A stretch of DNA of 44,787 bases from Borreliella garinii. Its GTDB lineage: Bacteria; Spirochaetota; Spirochaetia; JABEVK01. Shown piece after piece: positions 6,792 to 15,174 of this stretch (the first letter of the stretch is position 1; each line of letters starts with the position of its first letter). The translations under genes were made by a program, and so were the position numbers. Below the pieces are notes generated by a model that had not been told where the DNA came from, ran no database searches, and saw only the letters and a list, made by a program, of their open reading frames with translations. The stretch is from assembly GCA_020720765.1 (NCBI GenBank), contig DYOB01000011.1:1-44787 (forward strand), given 5' to 3'.

Positions 6792-7475
6792 TCATCCTCC
6801 TTCCCATTTCCATAACAAATCCGGCCTTAGAGCCCGAGTCTTTTCCAAACTTTTCGTCCTTCTCCAGGACTTGATATCCGCATGATTTCCTCCCAGAAGA
6901 ACTTCGGGAACTTTCCTACCCTCGAACTCTTCGGGACGGGTATAATGGGGATACTCCAGTAGCCCTGATTCGCCGTGACTTTCCTCGCTAAGACTTTCTG
7001 AAGCTATCACTCCATCGATCAAACGGTAGACACTGTCGACAACGATGAGGGCTGCCACCTCACCCGAGGAGAGAATATAATCTCCCACGCTGATTTCTTC
7101 ATCAACGTACCCGTCTATGACCCTTTGGTCAATCCCCTCATAACGTCCACACACAAGAACTAAGTCCTGGTAAGAGGAGAGTTCCTGTACAACTTTCTGG
7201 GTGAGAACCCGTCCTGAAGGACTCATGTAGATCACCCTGGATTGTGGTTTTCTCACCGAGAGAATGGCCTTAACCAAGGGTTCAGGTTTCAGAACCATAC
7301 CTGCTCCGCCCCCGTAGGGTGAATCGTCGCAGGTTCGATGCTTATCTTCAGCAAAATCGCGTATATTGACGGGAGTAAAACTGATAATCCCTTTATCCAG
7401 ACTCTTCTTCATAAGGGATGCAGAAAAATAGGCCTTTGCAATTTCAGGAAACAGGGAAACAATAGAAAAATTCAC
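6792..7475 (-). CDS. trmD: tRNA (guanine-N1)-methyltransferase
   Basis: Methylates G37 of tRNAs reading CNN codons, using S-adenosylmethionine, and prevents +1 frameshifting. The 227-residue reading starts at GTG (7473-7475), giving [11 protein letters not shown], the standard family N-terminus; the open frame continues upstream to 7748 only because it overlaps rimM. The knotted SAM site is seen as [25 protein letters not shown] and [17 protein letters not shown] overlaps the rimM stop as GTGA. An Asp near [10 protein letters not shown] completes the active site. Confidence 0.96.
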   Translation of the reverse strand: MNFSIVSLFPEIAKAYFSASLMKKSLDKGIISFTPVNIRDFAEDKHRTCDDSPYGGGAGMVLKPEPLVKAILSVRKPQSRVIYMSPSGRVLTQKVVQELSSYQDLVLVCGRYEGIDQRVIDGYVDEEISVGDYILSSGEVAALIVVDSVYRLIDGVIASESLSEESHGESGLLEYPHYTRPEEFEGRKVPEVLLGGNHADIKSWRRTKSLEKTRALRPDLLWKWEGG

Positions 7476-7975
7476 TCCAATATCCAATCGAGAAGAAGCT
7501 CCATTTCCCCAATTTTCGTATTCACTGTGCCAATAAACCTCTGGGTAAAAGGTATAATCACGATTTTTTCGTCTGGAAGCAGCACTTCCAAAAGGGGATG
7601 CGCCCCACCCTCGATCCATCCCAAAATCTTTCCCCGCATTGTTCCTTGGTAGGTTAAATTCATATGAACGAGGTCTGACAAAAAATATTCGTCTTGGGCC
7701 AATGCAGGTCCCTGGTCGCGGGTGATTGAAATCTCCCAACCAGTCCATTGCTGGGCGGTTTCAGGAGCGGTAAAACCTGCTAAACGTACCAGCAGATACG
7801 TACCTTTCTCCTGCCATCGAACGACATCAATCCATTTTTCACGTTCGTTTCTGATAAGGTGGAGTTGCTTTAGTTGAATGAGGTGAACCCATTCCCCCGA
7901 GTAGGAATTGACAACAAGATCGCCTTCGACACCGAAAGTCTTACCAATTTTCCCGGTAAGAAAAACGTCTGTCAA
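7472..7975 (-). CDS. rimM: 16S rRNA processing protein RimM
   Basis: Assists maturation of the 30S subunit head by binding S19. It has 167 residues. The N-terminal beta barrel begins GKIGKTFGVEGDLVV, and a PRC-barrel follows, with YFLSDLVHMNL and HPLLEVLLPDEKIVIIPF. The start is TTG (7973-7975), overlapping the preceding stop as TTGA; no other start in this frame would keep the conserved N-terminus. It sits in its normal place before trmD. Confidence 0.94.
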   Translation of the reverse strand: MTDVFLTGKIGKTFGVEGDLVVNSYSGEWVHLIQLKQLHLIRNEREKWIDVVRWQEKGTYLLVRLAGFTAPETAQQWTGWEISITRDQGPALAQDEYFLSDLVHMNLTYQGTMRGKILGWIEGGAHPLLEVLLPDEKIVIIPFTQRFIGTVNTKIGEMELLLDWILE

Positions 7976-8211
7976 TCCAGAATTTCCAGACTTGCGTACT
8001 GTTTATTCCGGGAAGATGCAGCGCTTAGCACAGTACGGATGGCCTTGGCTATTCTCCCCTGACGACCTATGACCTTACCCAGTTCTTCGGGATTAACTTT
8101 AAGTTTTAAAAGCAGTCCGTCTTCTGACTGCTCCTCCACCACTTCAACTTCTTCAGGTTTATCGACGAGGTTTCTAGCAATAAAGTCAACTAGTTCTTTT
8201 ACAGTACTCAC
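7972..8211 (-). CDS. khpA: KH-domain RNA-binding protein
   Basis: 79 residues forming a single KH domain: VKELVDFIARNLVDKPEEVEV, then GKVIGRQGRIAKAIRTVLSAA with the GxxG loop as GRQG. KhpA-type proteins pair with KhpB/Jag in many bacteria and bind mRNAs and small RNAs; others place it in ribosome assembly, matching its position between rpsP and rimM. The start is GTG at 8209-8211, overlapping the rpsP stop as GTGA. Confidence 0.94.
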   Translation of the reverse strand: MSTVKELVDFIARNLVDKPEEVEVVEEQSEDGLLLKLKVNPEELGKVIGRQGRIAKAIRTVLSAASSRNKQYASLEILD

Positions 8212-8456
8212 GGAAGAAAAATATTCTTTTTATTTAAAAGGTTTTTAACGGTTGGACTCACCCCTGCGCCTTTTGAAAGCCATTCACGAACCCTGTCTTC
8301 CTGAATTTGAATCTGGTTTTCAGCTTCGACAGGTCTGTAGTAACCAACTTCTTCCAGAGTCACACCGTCCCTAGCAGTGCGTGTATCCATAACCACGATC
8401 CTATAATAGGGCCGCTTTTTAGCACCAAACTTCTTCAATCTTATCCTAACGCTCAA
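8208..8456 (-). CDS. rpsP: 30S ribosomal protein S16
   Basis: 82 residues with the family pattern SVRIRLKKFGAKKRPYYRIVV, then RDGVTLEEVGYYRP and EWLSKGAGVSPTVKNLL. S16 binds 16S rRNA early in 30S assembly. The start is TTG (8454-8456), preceded by GGAGG six bases upstream, so the weak start is balanced by a strong ribosome binding site. It follows ffh by nine bases. Confidence 0.97.
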   Translation of the reverse strand: MSVRIRLKKFGAKKRPYYRIVVMDTRTARDGVTLEEVGYYRPVEAENQIQIQEDRVREWLSKGAGVSPTVKNLLNKKNIFLP

Positions 8457-8465
8457 AACTTCCTC

Positions 8466-9812
8466 CTATTTTGGGGCACCCATGCCCATCTGCGCCATCA
8501 ACTGTTGTTGCATACCTTTGTTCTTCGCGACTTTTCTCATGGTGTCGCGCATTTTTTCAAACCTTTTAATCATCTGGTTTACCAGAAAAACGTTAGTTCC
8601 GCTACCCCTCGCTACGCGTTGACGCCGTGAAGGGCCTAAAATCAAGTGATTGGCCCTCTCTTTCTTCGTCATGCTTAAAAGTATAGCCTCTTCTCTCTTA
8701 AAATCCGACTCTGAAAACTGGGAATCAGCAGCCTGACCACCCATCCCGGGCATAAGGCTCATAAGGTTTTGGAGACTGCCCATTTTCTTTACCTGACGGA
8801 TTTGTTGCAAATAATCCTCTAAACTCAGTGCGGAACCTGCCATTTTAGCCCGGAGTTTCTCAGATTCCTGAACATCGAATACTTCTTGGGCCTTCTCTAC
8901 TAGCGATACCATGTCACCCATGCCTAGAATGCGTGAAGCAATCCTTTCTGGGTAAAAAGTCTCAAGCGCGTCGGGTTTTTCCCCGGTTCCAATAAACTTG
9001 ATGGGCTTTCCCGTCATCGTTTTTAATGAAAGAGCTGCACCGCCCCGCGTATCCGAGTCAAATTTAGTCAGAAGAAAACCGGATATACCTATTTTCTCAT
9101 CGAAAGCCGTGGCAATTTCTACAGCTGTCTGACCGGTCATAGCGTCTGCTACGAGAATTGTCTCTACAGGCTTAACCTTATCCCTTATTTTTAAGAGCTG
9201 ATTCATCAGTTCATCGTCAGCCTGAAGCCTGCCGGCTGTGTCTATGATAACCACATTATACTGTTCTTTTTTTGCGAGTTTTAAGGCTTCCTCGACGACT
9301 TTAACAGGGTCTGTTCCTTCGCCTTTAAAAACAGGAACATCGATCTGGGAACCAAGTATTGCTAATTGTTCTATGGCTGCAGGACGTGCTCTGTCCGCAG
9401 CTACGAGAAGTACGCGGCGTCCGCTTTTTTGAAGTTTCAGAGCGAGTTTGGCGCTGGAAGTTGTCTTTCCGTGCCCTTGGAGACCAAGCATAAGGATACA
9501 GGAAACAACATCCGGCCCTTGAAGTTGAAGGTCTTGTTTTTGGTCACCAAGAAGTTTGACCATATTGTCATGAAAAATTTTAACGATCTGTTCGCCTGGC
9601 CTGACGCTTTTTAGGACCGCCATTCCCAGGGCTTCCTCTAAGGTTTTGTTCACAAAGCGGCGAACAACGCGGAGGTTAACGTCTGCGTCAAGCAAGGAAG
9701 ATTTCACCTCTTCAACCATGTCCCTGACGTTTTGTTCGGTGATGACGCTTTTACCGCTTAGTGTGCGGATGAGACCTTGGAAACTCTGTGATATACCTTC
9801 AAACCATCCCAT
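8466..9812 (-). CDS. ffh: Signal recognition particle protein Ffh
   Basis: GTPase that binds signal sequences with 4.5S RNA and delivers ribosomes to FtsY at the membrane. It has 448 residues in the order N domain (1-90), G domain with GLQGHGKTTSSAKLA (P-loop), IDTAGR and LTKFDSDTRGGAALS, and a methionine-rich M domain from about 300 (MGSLQNLMSLMPGMGG, SRRQRVARGSG, then KNKGMQQQLMAQMGMG). It is the first gene of the large translation operon. No ribosome binding site precedes the ATG: the nearby CACCTC is the wrong polarity. Confidence 0.97.
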   Translation of the reverse strand: MGWFEGISQSFQGLIRTLSGKSVITEQNVRDMVEEVKSSLLDADVNLRVVRRFVNKTLEEALGMAVLKSVRPGEQIVKIFHDNMVKLLGDQKQDLQLQGPDVVSCILMLGLQGHGKTTSSAKLALKLQKSGRRVLLVAADRARPAAIEQLAILGSQIDVPVFKGEGTDPVKVVEEALKLAKKEQYNVVIIDTAGRLQADDELMNQLLKIRDKVKPVETILVADAMTGQTAVEIATAFDEKIGISGFLLTKFDSDTRGGAALSLKTMTGKPIKFIGTGEKPDALETFYPERIASRILGMGDMVSLVEKAQEVFDVQESEKLRAKMAGSALSLEDYLQQIRQVKKMGSLQNLMSLMPGMGGQAADSQFSESDFKREEAILLSMTKKERANHLILGPSRRQRVARGSGTNVFLVNQMIKRFEKMRDTMRKVAKNKGMQQQLMAQMGMGAPK

Positions 9813-9826
9813 AAATGTGAGGTGAA

Positions 9827-9855
9827 TTTCTACACGAAAAAGAGGGTTTTGTCAA
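9827..9855 (-). promoter_or_regulatory. Promoter of the ffh operon
   Basis: On the minus strand: TTGACA (9855-9850, perfect), a 17-base spacer and TAGAAA (9832-9827, 4 of 6). The -35 overlaps the stop codon of the upstream gene. The ATG is 14 bases past the -10, leaving a leader of about seven bases without a Shine-Dalgarno sequence, the third such arrangement in this window. Confidence 0.6.
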
Positions 9856-11021
9856 CGAATCTGGAAATACGTCCGTCTGAGTCCAGCCGCCTGTATTCGT
9901 GCCTTTTCGGTTAAAGGGCTCAAAGGGTAGCGGTTGATCAATTCCTGGTAACTTTCTAGTGCCTCACGGAGATTCAGGGTCGGGCCTGCTTTCTCACGGA
10001 TTCGTGCTTGAAGAAACAGGGCTCGATCACCGAAGGAGTTTTCGGGATACAGGATTTTCCAGTCAAAAAGCATCCGTAAACTCTGCCGTGTATCCTCGGA
10101 AAGAAGAACCAACTCGGCAGTCTCGAGGTGTAAAAGTTCTGACAACTTGAAGGGATTGGCAGGGTCGGAATCTTCACCCTTCATCCTCGTATACATGGCC
10201 GATACTTTTTCCGGGGCCTGTATTTTAACGGCAAGACGGAACCATTCTGCGTAGGCGAGTTTTTTTTCATCGGGTAAGGAATTCATGTCGAGAATTTTTT
10301 CCCAATATGCGAGGGCTTCACGCAGGTAACCAGCTTTTTCCGAAAGGTCCGCAGCAAAAAGGGTGGTTTCCTTGTTTGCAGTTTGTAGATGAGGGCGCAG
10401 AAGCACAAGTGCTTGTTGAAAATCTCCCCTAGAAGCAAGTACCCGCGCATTCTGCAGAACTCCTTCCTGGTTACGGTTATTGGGTGGGTTGACCCTCTGT
10501 GAAAAGGCACCGTCCGCCGGTGCCGCGGCAACAGTCATGCGGAATTGTTGGGTCTGCGTTTGACCCGTCATTAAATCCTGCTTCTGAAAATCAAGTTCGT
10601 AAATTCCTGCTACCCTGGGGATCATTCTAAACCGGGTAGCCTGGGGCGTGGATTCCCTTTGAAGACCACCGAGCTCCGGCCGTGCACTTCCCGTATAAAT
10701 CCACTGTGCTCCTTCCAGGCTGAGGGTAACGGTTTCATTAGGTCGCACCAGGATTTCACGAATTCTCGGTTCTATAACCGGTAATTCCGTTCCGGTTTCA
10801 AGTGTAGCCCTGGAATCTCCCTGAAGGTTTTGAGCATCGGGTCTATTTGGACTTAGTCTTGAGGGTAAAACCTGAGGGCCATCGGCTATAGGAAGAGGGC
10901 TTTCTTCAGGGATGGTCGGTTCTGGTGTCGCCCTATCTGGAAAAATATTTCCTTCCTGGGCAATAATTTGCGAAGTGACCATGATAAAAAAAACCAAACC
11001 TGAAAAATATTTGCGTTTCAT
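9852..11021 (-). CDS. Exported TPR-repeat protein
   Basis: 389 residues. A signal peptide (about 1-22, ending TSQIIAQ) is followed by a proline-rich region (to about 90) and an Ig-like beta domain (about 95-185, with ILVRPNETVTLSLEG and VAGIYELDFQKQ). From 200 on are helical repeats; the last, REALESYQELINRYPLSPLTEKA, is a good TPR. Such proteins act in the periplasm, often with cell-wall or outer-membrane assembly machinery (compare YbgF and BamD), but no specific role can be given. It is likely co-transcribed with smc and the one-helix protein upstream. Confidence 0.82.
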   Translation of the reverse strand: MKRKYFSGLVFFIMVTSQIIAQEGNIFPDRATPEPTIPEESPLPIADGPQVLPSRLSPNRPDAQNLQGDSRATLETGTELPVIEPRIREILVRPNETVTLSLEGAQWIYTGSARPELGGLQRESTPQATRFRMIPRVAGIYELDFQKQDLMTGQTQTQQFRMTVAAAPADGAFSQRVNPPNNRNQEGVLQNARVLASRGDFQQALVLLRPHLQTANKETTLFAADLSEKAGYLREALAYWEKILDMNSLPDEKKLAYAEWFRLAVKIQAPEKVSAMYTRMKGEDSDPANPFKLSELLHLETAELVLLSEDTRQSLRMLFDWKILYPENSFGDRALFLQARIREKAGPTLNLREALESYQELINRYPLSPLTEKARIQAAGLRRTYFQIR

Positions 11022-11029
11022 CCCTTACA

Positions 11030-11413
11030 TTATCTGTCAAGAATCAGGTCGTCTAAAGCGGTTTCCAGATCCTCATCGGAAAGAAATAAAAGTTTCGGAT
11101 CACCTAATCGATCCCACTCTTTATTAAAGTCTTCGGGCTTCAACACCTCTCCGGGTTCGATAAGAGTTTTCCATTTAGGTCTGAAACGAGGAAGTCCCGG
11201 AAGGCTGAACTTGAAATCATTATAAAGCGGGGGCGATTGGATTTCAGGGTTGATTCCTTCTTCGAAAGGGTTGTACGAGGGTAAAATTACCGTAGGTGTG
11301 GGAGGGATGGCTGAGCACCAACTGACAAGCCCTATGATCAACCCGGCTATCAAACCCAGGGAAAGAATGATGAGACCTCTCTGAATTTCATCCGCTGAAA
11401 AAGGGAATTTCAA
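11030..11413 (-). CDS. Single-pass membrane protein of unknown function
   Basis: 127 residues. One membrane helix at about 12-33 (GLIILSLGLIAGLIIGLVSW) is followed by a proline-rich stretch and an acidic C-terminus (DEDLETALDDLILDR), probably in the periplasm. The start is TTG (11411-11413), overlapping the smc stop as TTGA, so it is translated with smc. The TPR protein follows by eight bases. No family is recognised. Confidence 0.75.
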   Translation of the reverse strand: MKFPFSADEIQRGLIILSLGLIAGLIIGLVSWCSAIPPTPTVILPSYNPFEEGINPEIQSPPLYNDFKFSLPGLPRFRPKWKTLIEPGEVLKPEDFNKEWDRLGDPKLLFLSDEDLETALDDLILDR

Positions 11414-14190
11414 TTTTTACCTTCCTCCACACCCACACGGATAGCAATCACCTTGGAAACCCCGGATTCTTCCATGGTAACACCGATAAGGCAATTTGCC
11501 CCGGACACCGTCCGCTTGTTGTGTGTAATCACGATAAACTGACTATTGTTCGCAAACTCGCGCAACATAGAGGTAAACCTTCCGACATTGCTTTCATCCA
11601 GGGCTGCATCGATCTCGTCTAAAATACAAAAAGGAGAAGGTCTCACCATATACACCGCAAATAATAAGGCAACCGCGGTAAGGCTGCGTTCCCCCCCGCT
11701 GAGAAGTTGGATGCTTTCAAGCCTTTTACCCGGAGGCTGGCAGAGCATTTCGACTCCCGCATCGAGGATATCCGTATCCAGGGTCAGCCGGATTTCCGCC
11801 CGTCCCCCTCCGAAAAGTCTTCTGAAAATCTCGTGGAAATTTTTCTGAATCTCGACAAATGTTTTAGAAAACAATTCACTGGATTCTTTCCTGATTTCAA
11901 TGACAATATTCCTTAAATCTTCTTTTGCTCGGCGAAGGTCCTCGAGTTGTTGTGTTAGAAATTCGTACCGGCCGGATACTTCGGCGAATTCCTCGGGAGC
12001 CATAAGATTCACCTGCCCCAGTGCCTTCTGTGCTTCTTTTCTTTGAATAAGGTTTTCACGAAGAACATCCGGGGTCTCTTCGCTAGGGACAGCATTTTCC
12101 GCCCCGAGGTCCACCCCGTGCCTGTCCTTAAAATTTTCCACCAAATTCCTGATTTCCGCCTGGGTTTCCCCGTTTTCGCGCCAGCGTTTTTCTATGGTCT
12201 CCTGAAGTTGGGATAATTGTGCAAAAAGGTTTTTTTGAAGTTTTTCTTTCTCCCCTAGGGATGCGTTTTCGTGGGATATGCGCTGGCGAAGAATTTCCTC
12301 TTGCTCAAGGATTCCCTTTTCCTTTTCTTGTATGCCTGTGATGACGACCTGGATTTCTTGAATTTGTTTGTTGAGTACTTCAATCCTGGCTGCATCCTCG
12401 GCTTGTTTGAATTCTAGACCTTGAACTTTTTGAAGGAGTGCAGCTTCTTCATCCTTTGTGCGGAAAAAGTCGGCTTCTTTGGACTGTCGTTGCGCTTCGC
12501 GTTTAGCGTGGTTAATTTTTAATTCTTCGAGGGTACTGCGAAAACCCAGCATCTGGGATTCCAGATTCTTTTGTGTCTCGCCGTGCGCCAAACGTTCTTC
12601 CCGGAACTTGAGCAGCTGGGTTTGAAGCTCCTTGAGTTTTTCATCAGTATCACGCTTTTTGGTCAACGTTCCTTGGGGTGACAGCAACTCTTCGAGGATG
12701 GCTGGAGCCGAGCCTTCGTAACGGCGCCAGGATTCTAAAACAGTTTTTACAGAATCCGCAATTTGGGAAAGTACCGAATTCCAATCATCCAGACTTTCAC
12801 CGGCCAGGGTTACCCCGGATCGAGCACAATCTTCGATTCTCATCCGCCGGCCATCGACAAGGATGGACAATTTTTCCAAACCCTCTCCTATCCTTCCGTT
12901 CCACTGTTTGATGGAATCCCAGAGCTGGGGATCTCGGGCGATTCCCTGGTCAATGGCTTGCACCAAACCTTCGGTGAGGGCGGCAAGTTCACCCATTGCG
13001 GTTGCAATAGAGTCTTCGTTAGCTGATTCTTGGGAACTCAGCCTAAAGATTTCCTGGCTGTGAAAGGCTATCTGCTGTTTTAGACTTTCGATTCTCTCTT
13101 CAAACTGGGAAATATTCTGGGAATCCTTAGCCAAGGCCGTCTGGAACTCCTCGAGTTCCTTCTCAATTCCCAATGCGGCATAGGCCTTCATGGAAGCTTC
13201 CTCGGTTAACCTGACTCCTTCCCTCGCCCAGCCGTCTTTCTGTTCCCTTACCTGAGCGACACGCTCCTGTAGAATTTTTTCTTGTGCCAAGTTCTGGGAC
13301 CGTTGAATCTCCGACTCGTGTAGAGAGCGCTGGATATTTTTCAGTTCTTCTTCCCATTTCCCCACCCCTGCTAAACCTTCACCCACCGAGTGATTCAGGG
13401 TTTCGAGTTCGAGGTTTAAGGCACCCCTGCGCCCCTCGAGTTCGTCTAGATTTCTTTTATTTTCCGACTCTTTTTTCTTGAATTGGGACAATCGTAAGAA
13501 CGCAAGTTCCTTTTCCAGCTGGAAAATTTCTTTCCGGAGAGAACGGTAAGTTTCTGTTCTCGATGACTGAGATTTTAACGTGTCGTAGGATCGTTTAACT
13601 TCAGTTAGGATTCCTTCGACTTGCCGAAGGTTTTCCTCGGTTTTTTCAAGTTTTTTTTCGGCTTCCTGGCTCCGAGATTTATACTTGCTGATACCCGCGG
13701 CCTCTTCAAAGATATACCGTCGTTCTTCGGGTTTATTGCTGAGGATCTGATCGATCCGACCCTGTTCCATGATGGAATACGCAGATTTACCGACTCCGGT
13801 ATCCAGGAAAAGTTCACGGACATCCTTGAGCTTTACTTGAACCTTGTTAATGGAATATTCACTATCACCGGACCTGAATAACCTGCGGCCCACAGTCACT
13901 TCGGGTAGATCTAAATCGAGAATTCCCGATTCGTTACTCAAGGTCAGGATAACCTCGGCCCAGTTTAAAGGCTTGCGTAAGTCGGTTCCGTTAAAAATCA
14001 CGTCTTCCATGGTGTCCGCACGCAAAGTTTTCGTGCTTTGTTCGCCTAAAACCCATTTCACAGCGTCCACAACGTTACTTTTACCACAGCCGTTGGGTCC
14101 GAGAAGAGCGGAAATTCCCTCGGAAAAATCTATCCTCGTGCGGTCAGGAAACGATTTAAATCCGAATAATTCTATACTGCGAAGAAACAA
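11410..14190 (-). CDS. smc: Chromosome segregation ATPase SMC, short form
   Basis: Condensin-type ATPase that organises the chromosome. The head is standard: FKSFPDRTRIDF, Walker A GPNGCGKSNVVDAV, Q-loop region, signature LSGGERSLTAVALLF and Walker B FCILDEIDAALDESNV with the D-loop. At 926 residues it is about 250 shorter than most bacterial SMCs. Between two coiled-coil arms (about 165-390 and 530-750) I see no hinge consensus (no G-x-V-x-DLI, no Gly-rich face), but a compact helical stretch with IARDPQLWDSIKQW and SLDDWNSVLSQIADS. It starts at TTG with AGGGGTG upstream. scpA and scpB are not in the window. Confidence 0.93.
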   Translation of the reverse strand: MFLRSIELFGFKSFPDRTRIDFSEGISALLGPNGCGKSNVVDAVKWVLGEQSTKTLRADTMEDVIFNGTDLRKPLNWAEVILTLSNESGILDLDLPEVTVGRRLFRSGDSEYSINKVQVKLKDVRELFLDTGVGKSAYSIMEQGRIDQILSNKPEERRYIFEEAAGISKYKSRSQEAEKKLEKTEENLRQVEGILTEVKRSYDTLKSQSSRTETYRSLRKEIFQLEKELAFLRLSQFKKKESENKRNLDELEGRRGALNLELETLNHSVGEGLAGVGKWEEELKNIQRSLHESEIQRSQNLAQEKILQERVAQVREQKDGWAREGVRLTEEASMKAYAALGIEKELEEFQTALAKDSQNISQFEERIESLKQQIAFHSQEIFRLSSQESANEDSIATAMGELAALTEGLVQAIDQGIARDPQLWDSIKQWNGRIGEGLEKLSILVDGRRMRIEDCARSGVTLAGESLDDWNSVLSQIADSVKTVLESWRRYEGSAPAILEELLSPQGTLTKKRDTDEKLKELQTQLLKFREERLAHGETQKNLESQMLGFRSTLEELKINHAKREAQRQSKEADFFRTKDEEAALLQKVQGLEFKQAEDAARIEVLNKQIQEIQVVITGIQEKEKGILEQEEILRQRISHENASLGEKEKLQKNLFAQLSQLQETIEKRWRENGETQAEIRNLVENFKDRHGVDLGAENAVPSEETPDVLRENLIQRKEAQKALGQVNLMAPEEFAEVSGRYEFLTQQLEDLRRAKEDLRNIVIEIRKESSELFSKTFVEIQKNFHEIFRRLFGGGRAEIRLTLDTDILDAGVEMLCQPPGKRLESIQLLSGGERSLTAVALLFAVYMVRPSPFCILDEIDAALDESNVGRFTSMLREFANNSQFIVITHNKRTVSGANCLIGVTMEESGVSKVIAIRVGVEEGKN

Positions 14191-14237
14191 ACGCCACCCC
14201 TGGATTTTTCAATCTTGCTATGGCAATGTAGCCCAGC

Positions 14238-14843
14238 ATGGAAAAAACTGCAAGCACGGCCCTTATATGCGGACTCGACGAAGCAGGCCGCGGGCCTTTG
14301 GCCGGTCCCGTTTATGCGGCTTGTGTAATCCTTCCTGAGAACTTTCCCGCCGAATGCGCAAAGGACAGTAAAATTCTGACGAACAAGAAACGAACTGAGG
14401 CTGCGATAAAGATTTACCAGGGAGCCCTTGCGTGGGGCATTGGTTGGTCAACCGTCTATGAAATAGAAACTTTGAATATTCTTCAAGCGAGTTTATTGGC
14501 AATGCGGAGGGCCTACCAGGAAATGAGGCGGTTATTTCCCAACTTCATGCCTGCTGAAGCCTGGGTTGACGGCAACCAAGACCCCAAGCTCGACTTACCT
14601 ACACGAACCCTGGTATCCGGGGATGCGCTCGTTCCAGCAATAGGTGCCGCTAGCATCTTGGCTAAAACCGCCAGGGACCTTTGGATGGAGCGCTGGTCAT
14701 GGATTGAGCCGGGTTATGGATTCGAAAAACACAATGGATACGGAACAAAACAGCACAGGGAGTCTATCGTGCTTCTGGGTCCCGGCGCACAGCACCGCCC
14801 GAGCTTCTTGAGGAAACTTTTGGGTGGTCTTTCAGATACCTGA
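14238..14843 (+). CDS. rnhB: Ribonuclease HII
   Basis: Removes RNA from RNA-DNA hybrids, including single ribonucleotides misplaced in DNA. It has 201 residues. Active-site motifs are CGLDEAGRGPLAGPVYAA (Asp and Glu), the DSK turn, AWVDGN and AASILAKTARD. A C-terminal GYGTKQHRE motif is also typical. Only 47 bases separate it from divergent smc. Its 3' end overlaps the end of the convergent Pur-domain gene by 80 bases. No ribosome binding site stands before the ATG. Confidence 0.96.
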   Translation: MEKTASTALICGLDEAGRGPLAGPVYAACVILPENFPAECAKDSKILTNKKRTEAAIKIYQGALAWGIGWSTVYEIETLNILQASLLAMRRAYQEMRRLFPNFMPAEAWVDGNQDPKLDLPTRTLVSGDALVPAIGAASILAKTARDLWMERWSWIEPGYGFEKHNGYGTKQHRESIVLLGPGAQHRPSFLRKLLGGLSDT

Positions 14844-15051
14844 CAACTTCGTTCATTCCTGTCATAAACTCTTCCATATCTTCCTGAAAAACTAAAACAC
14901 TATGCCTTTCAAAAGACCCGCCTTCTTCCTGATATTTGCTTTCAACCAAGTTTAGGAACAAATCACCGTGCCGATTTTCTTTAATATTGAAAAAATATGT
15001 CCGGGACCCTGCATTGATCTTTGTGGAAAAGATCTCACCGCGTAAACCCAT
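14764..15051 (-). CDS. Pur-domain nucleic-acid-binding protein (BpuR-like)
   Basis: 95 residues with one PUR domain: GEIFSTKINAGSRTYFFNIK, then ENRHGDLFLNLVESK and SFERHSVLVFQEDMEEF. The fold binds single- and double-stranded nucleic acid; the Borrelia burgdorferi relative BpuR is a gene regulator. In Borrelia this gene also lies beside rnhB and smc, so the neighbourhood seems old. A short basic tail after residue 75 (SRSSGGAVRRDPEAR) is encoded on the strand opposite the rnhB C-terminus and is probably species-specific. GGGGGAG precedes the ATG. Confidence 0.9.
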   Translation of the reverse strand: MGLRGEIFSTKINAGSRTYFFNIKENRHGDLFLNLVESKYQEEGGSFERHSVLVFQEDMEEFMTGMNEVVRYLKDHPKVSSRSSGGAVRRDPEAR

Positions 15052-15070
15052 AACTCCCCCTAGGAATCAC

Positions 15071-15099
15071 ACAATACCGAATGCTGAAGAAATTCACAA
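15071..15099 (-). promoter_or_regulatory. Promoter of the Pur-domain gene
   Basis: On the minus strand: TTGTGA (15099-15094), a 17-base spacer and TATTGT (15076-15071), each 4 of 6 to consensus. This would give a leader of about 13 bases containing the ribosome binding site. The rest of 15052-15174 shows no riboswitch; in particular the conserved FMN-element sequence expected before some rib operons is absent. Confidence 0.45.
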
Positions 15100-15174
15100 G
15101 ACAGGCTTGAAGAACACGTCAGGTAGGACCTTGGAATTCTTGCAAATGTTGTTTCACTGTGGTAGTTTCACATC

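Noticed and set aside
7476-7748. Extended N-terminus of TrmD
   Set aside because: The extra 91 codons lie wholly inside rimM in another frame; the family start [11 protein letters not shown] begins at 7475.
15052-15174. FMN riboswitch before ribD
   Set aside because: The conserved core of the RFN element is absent and the space is shared with a divergent promoter.
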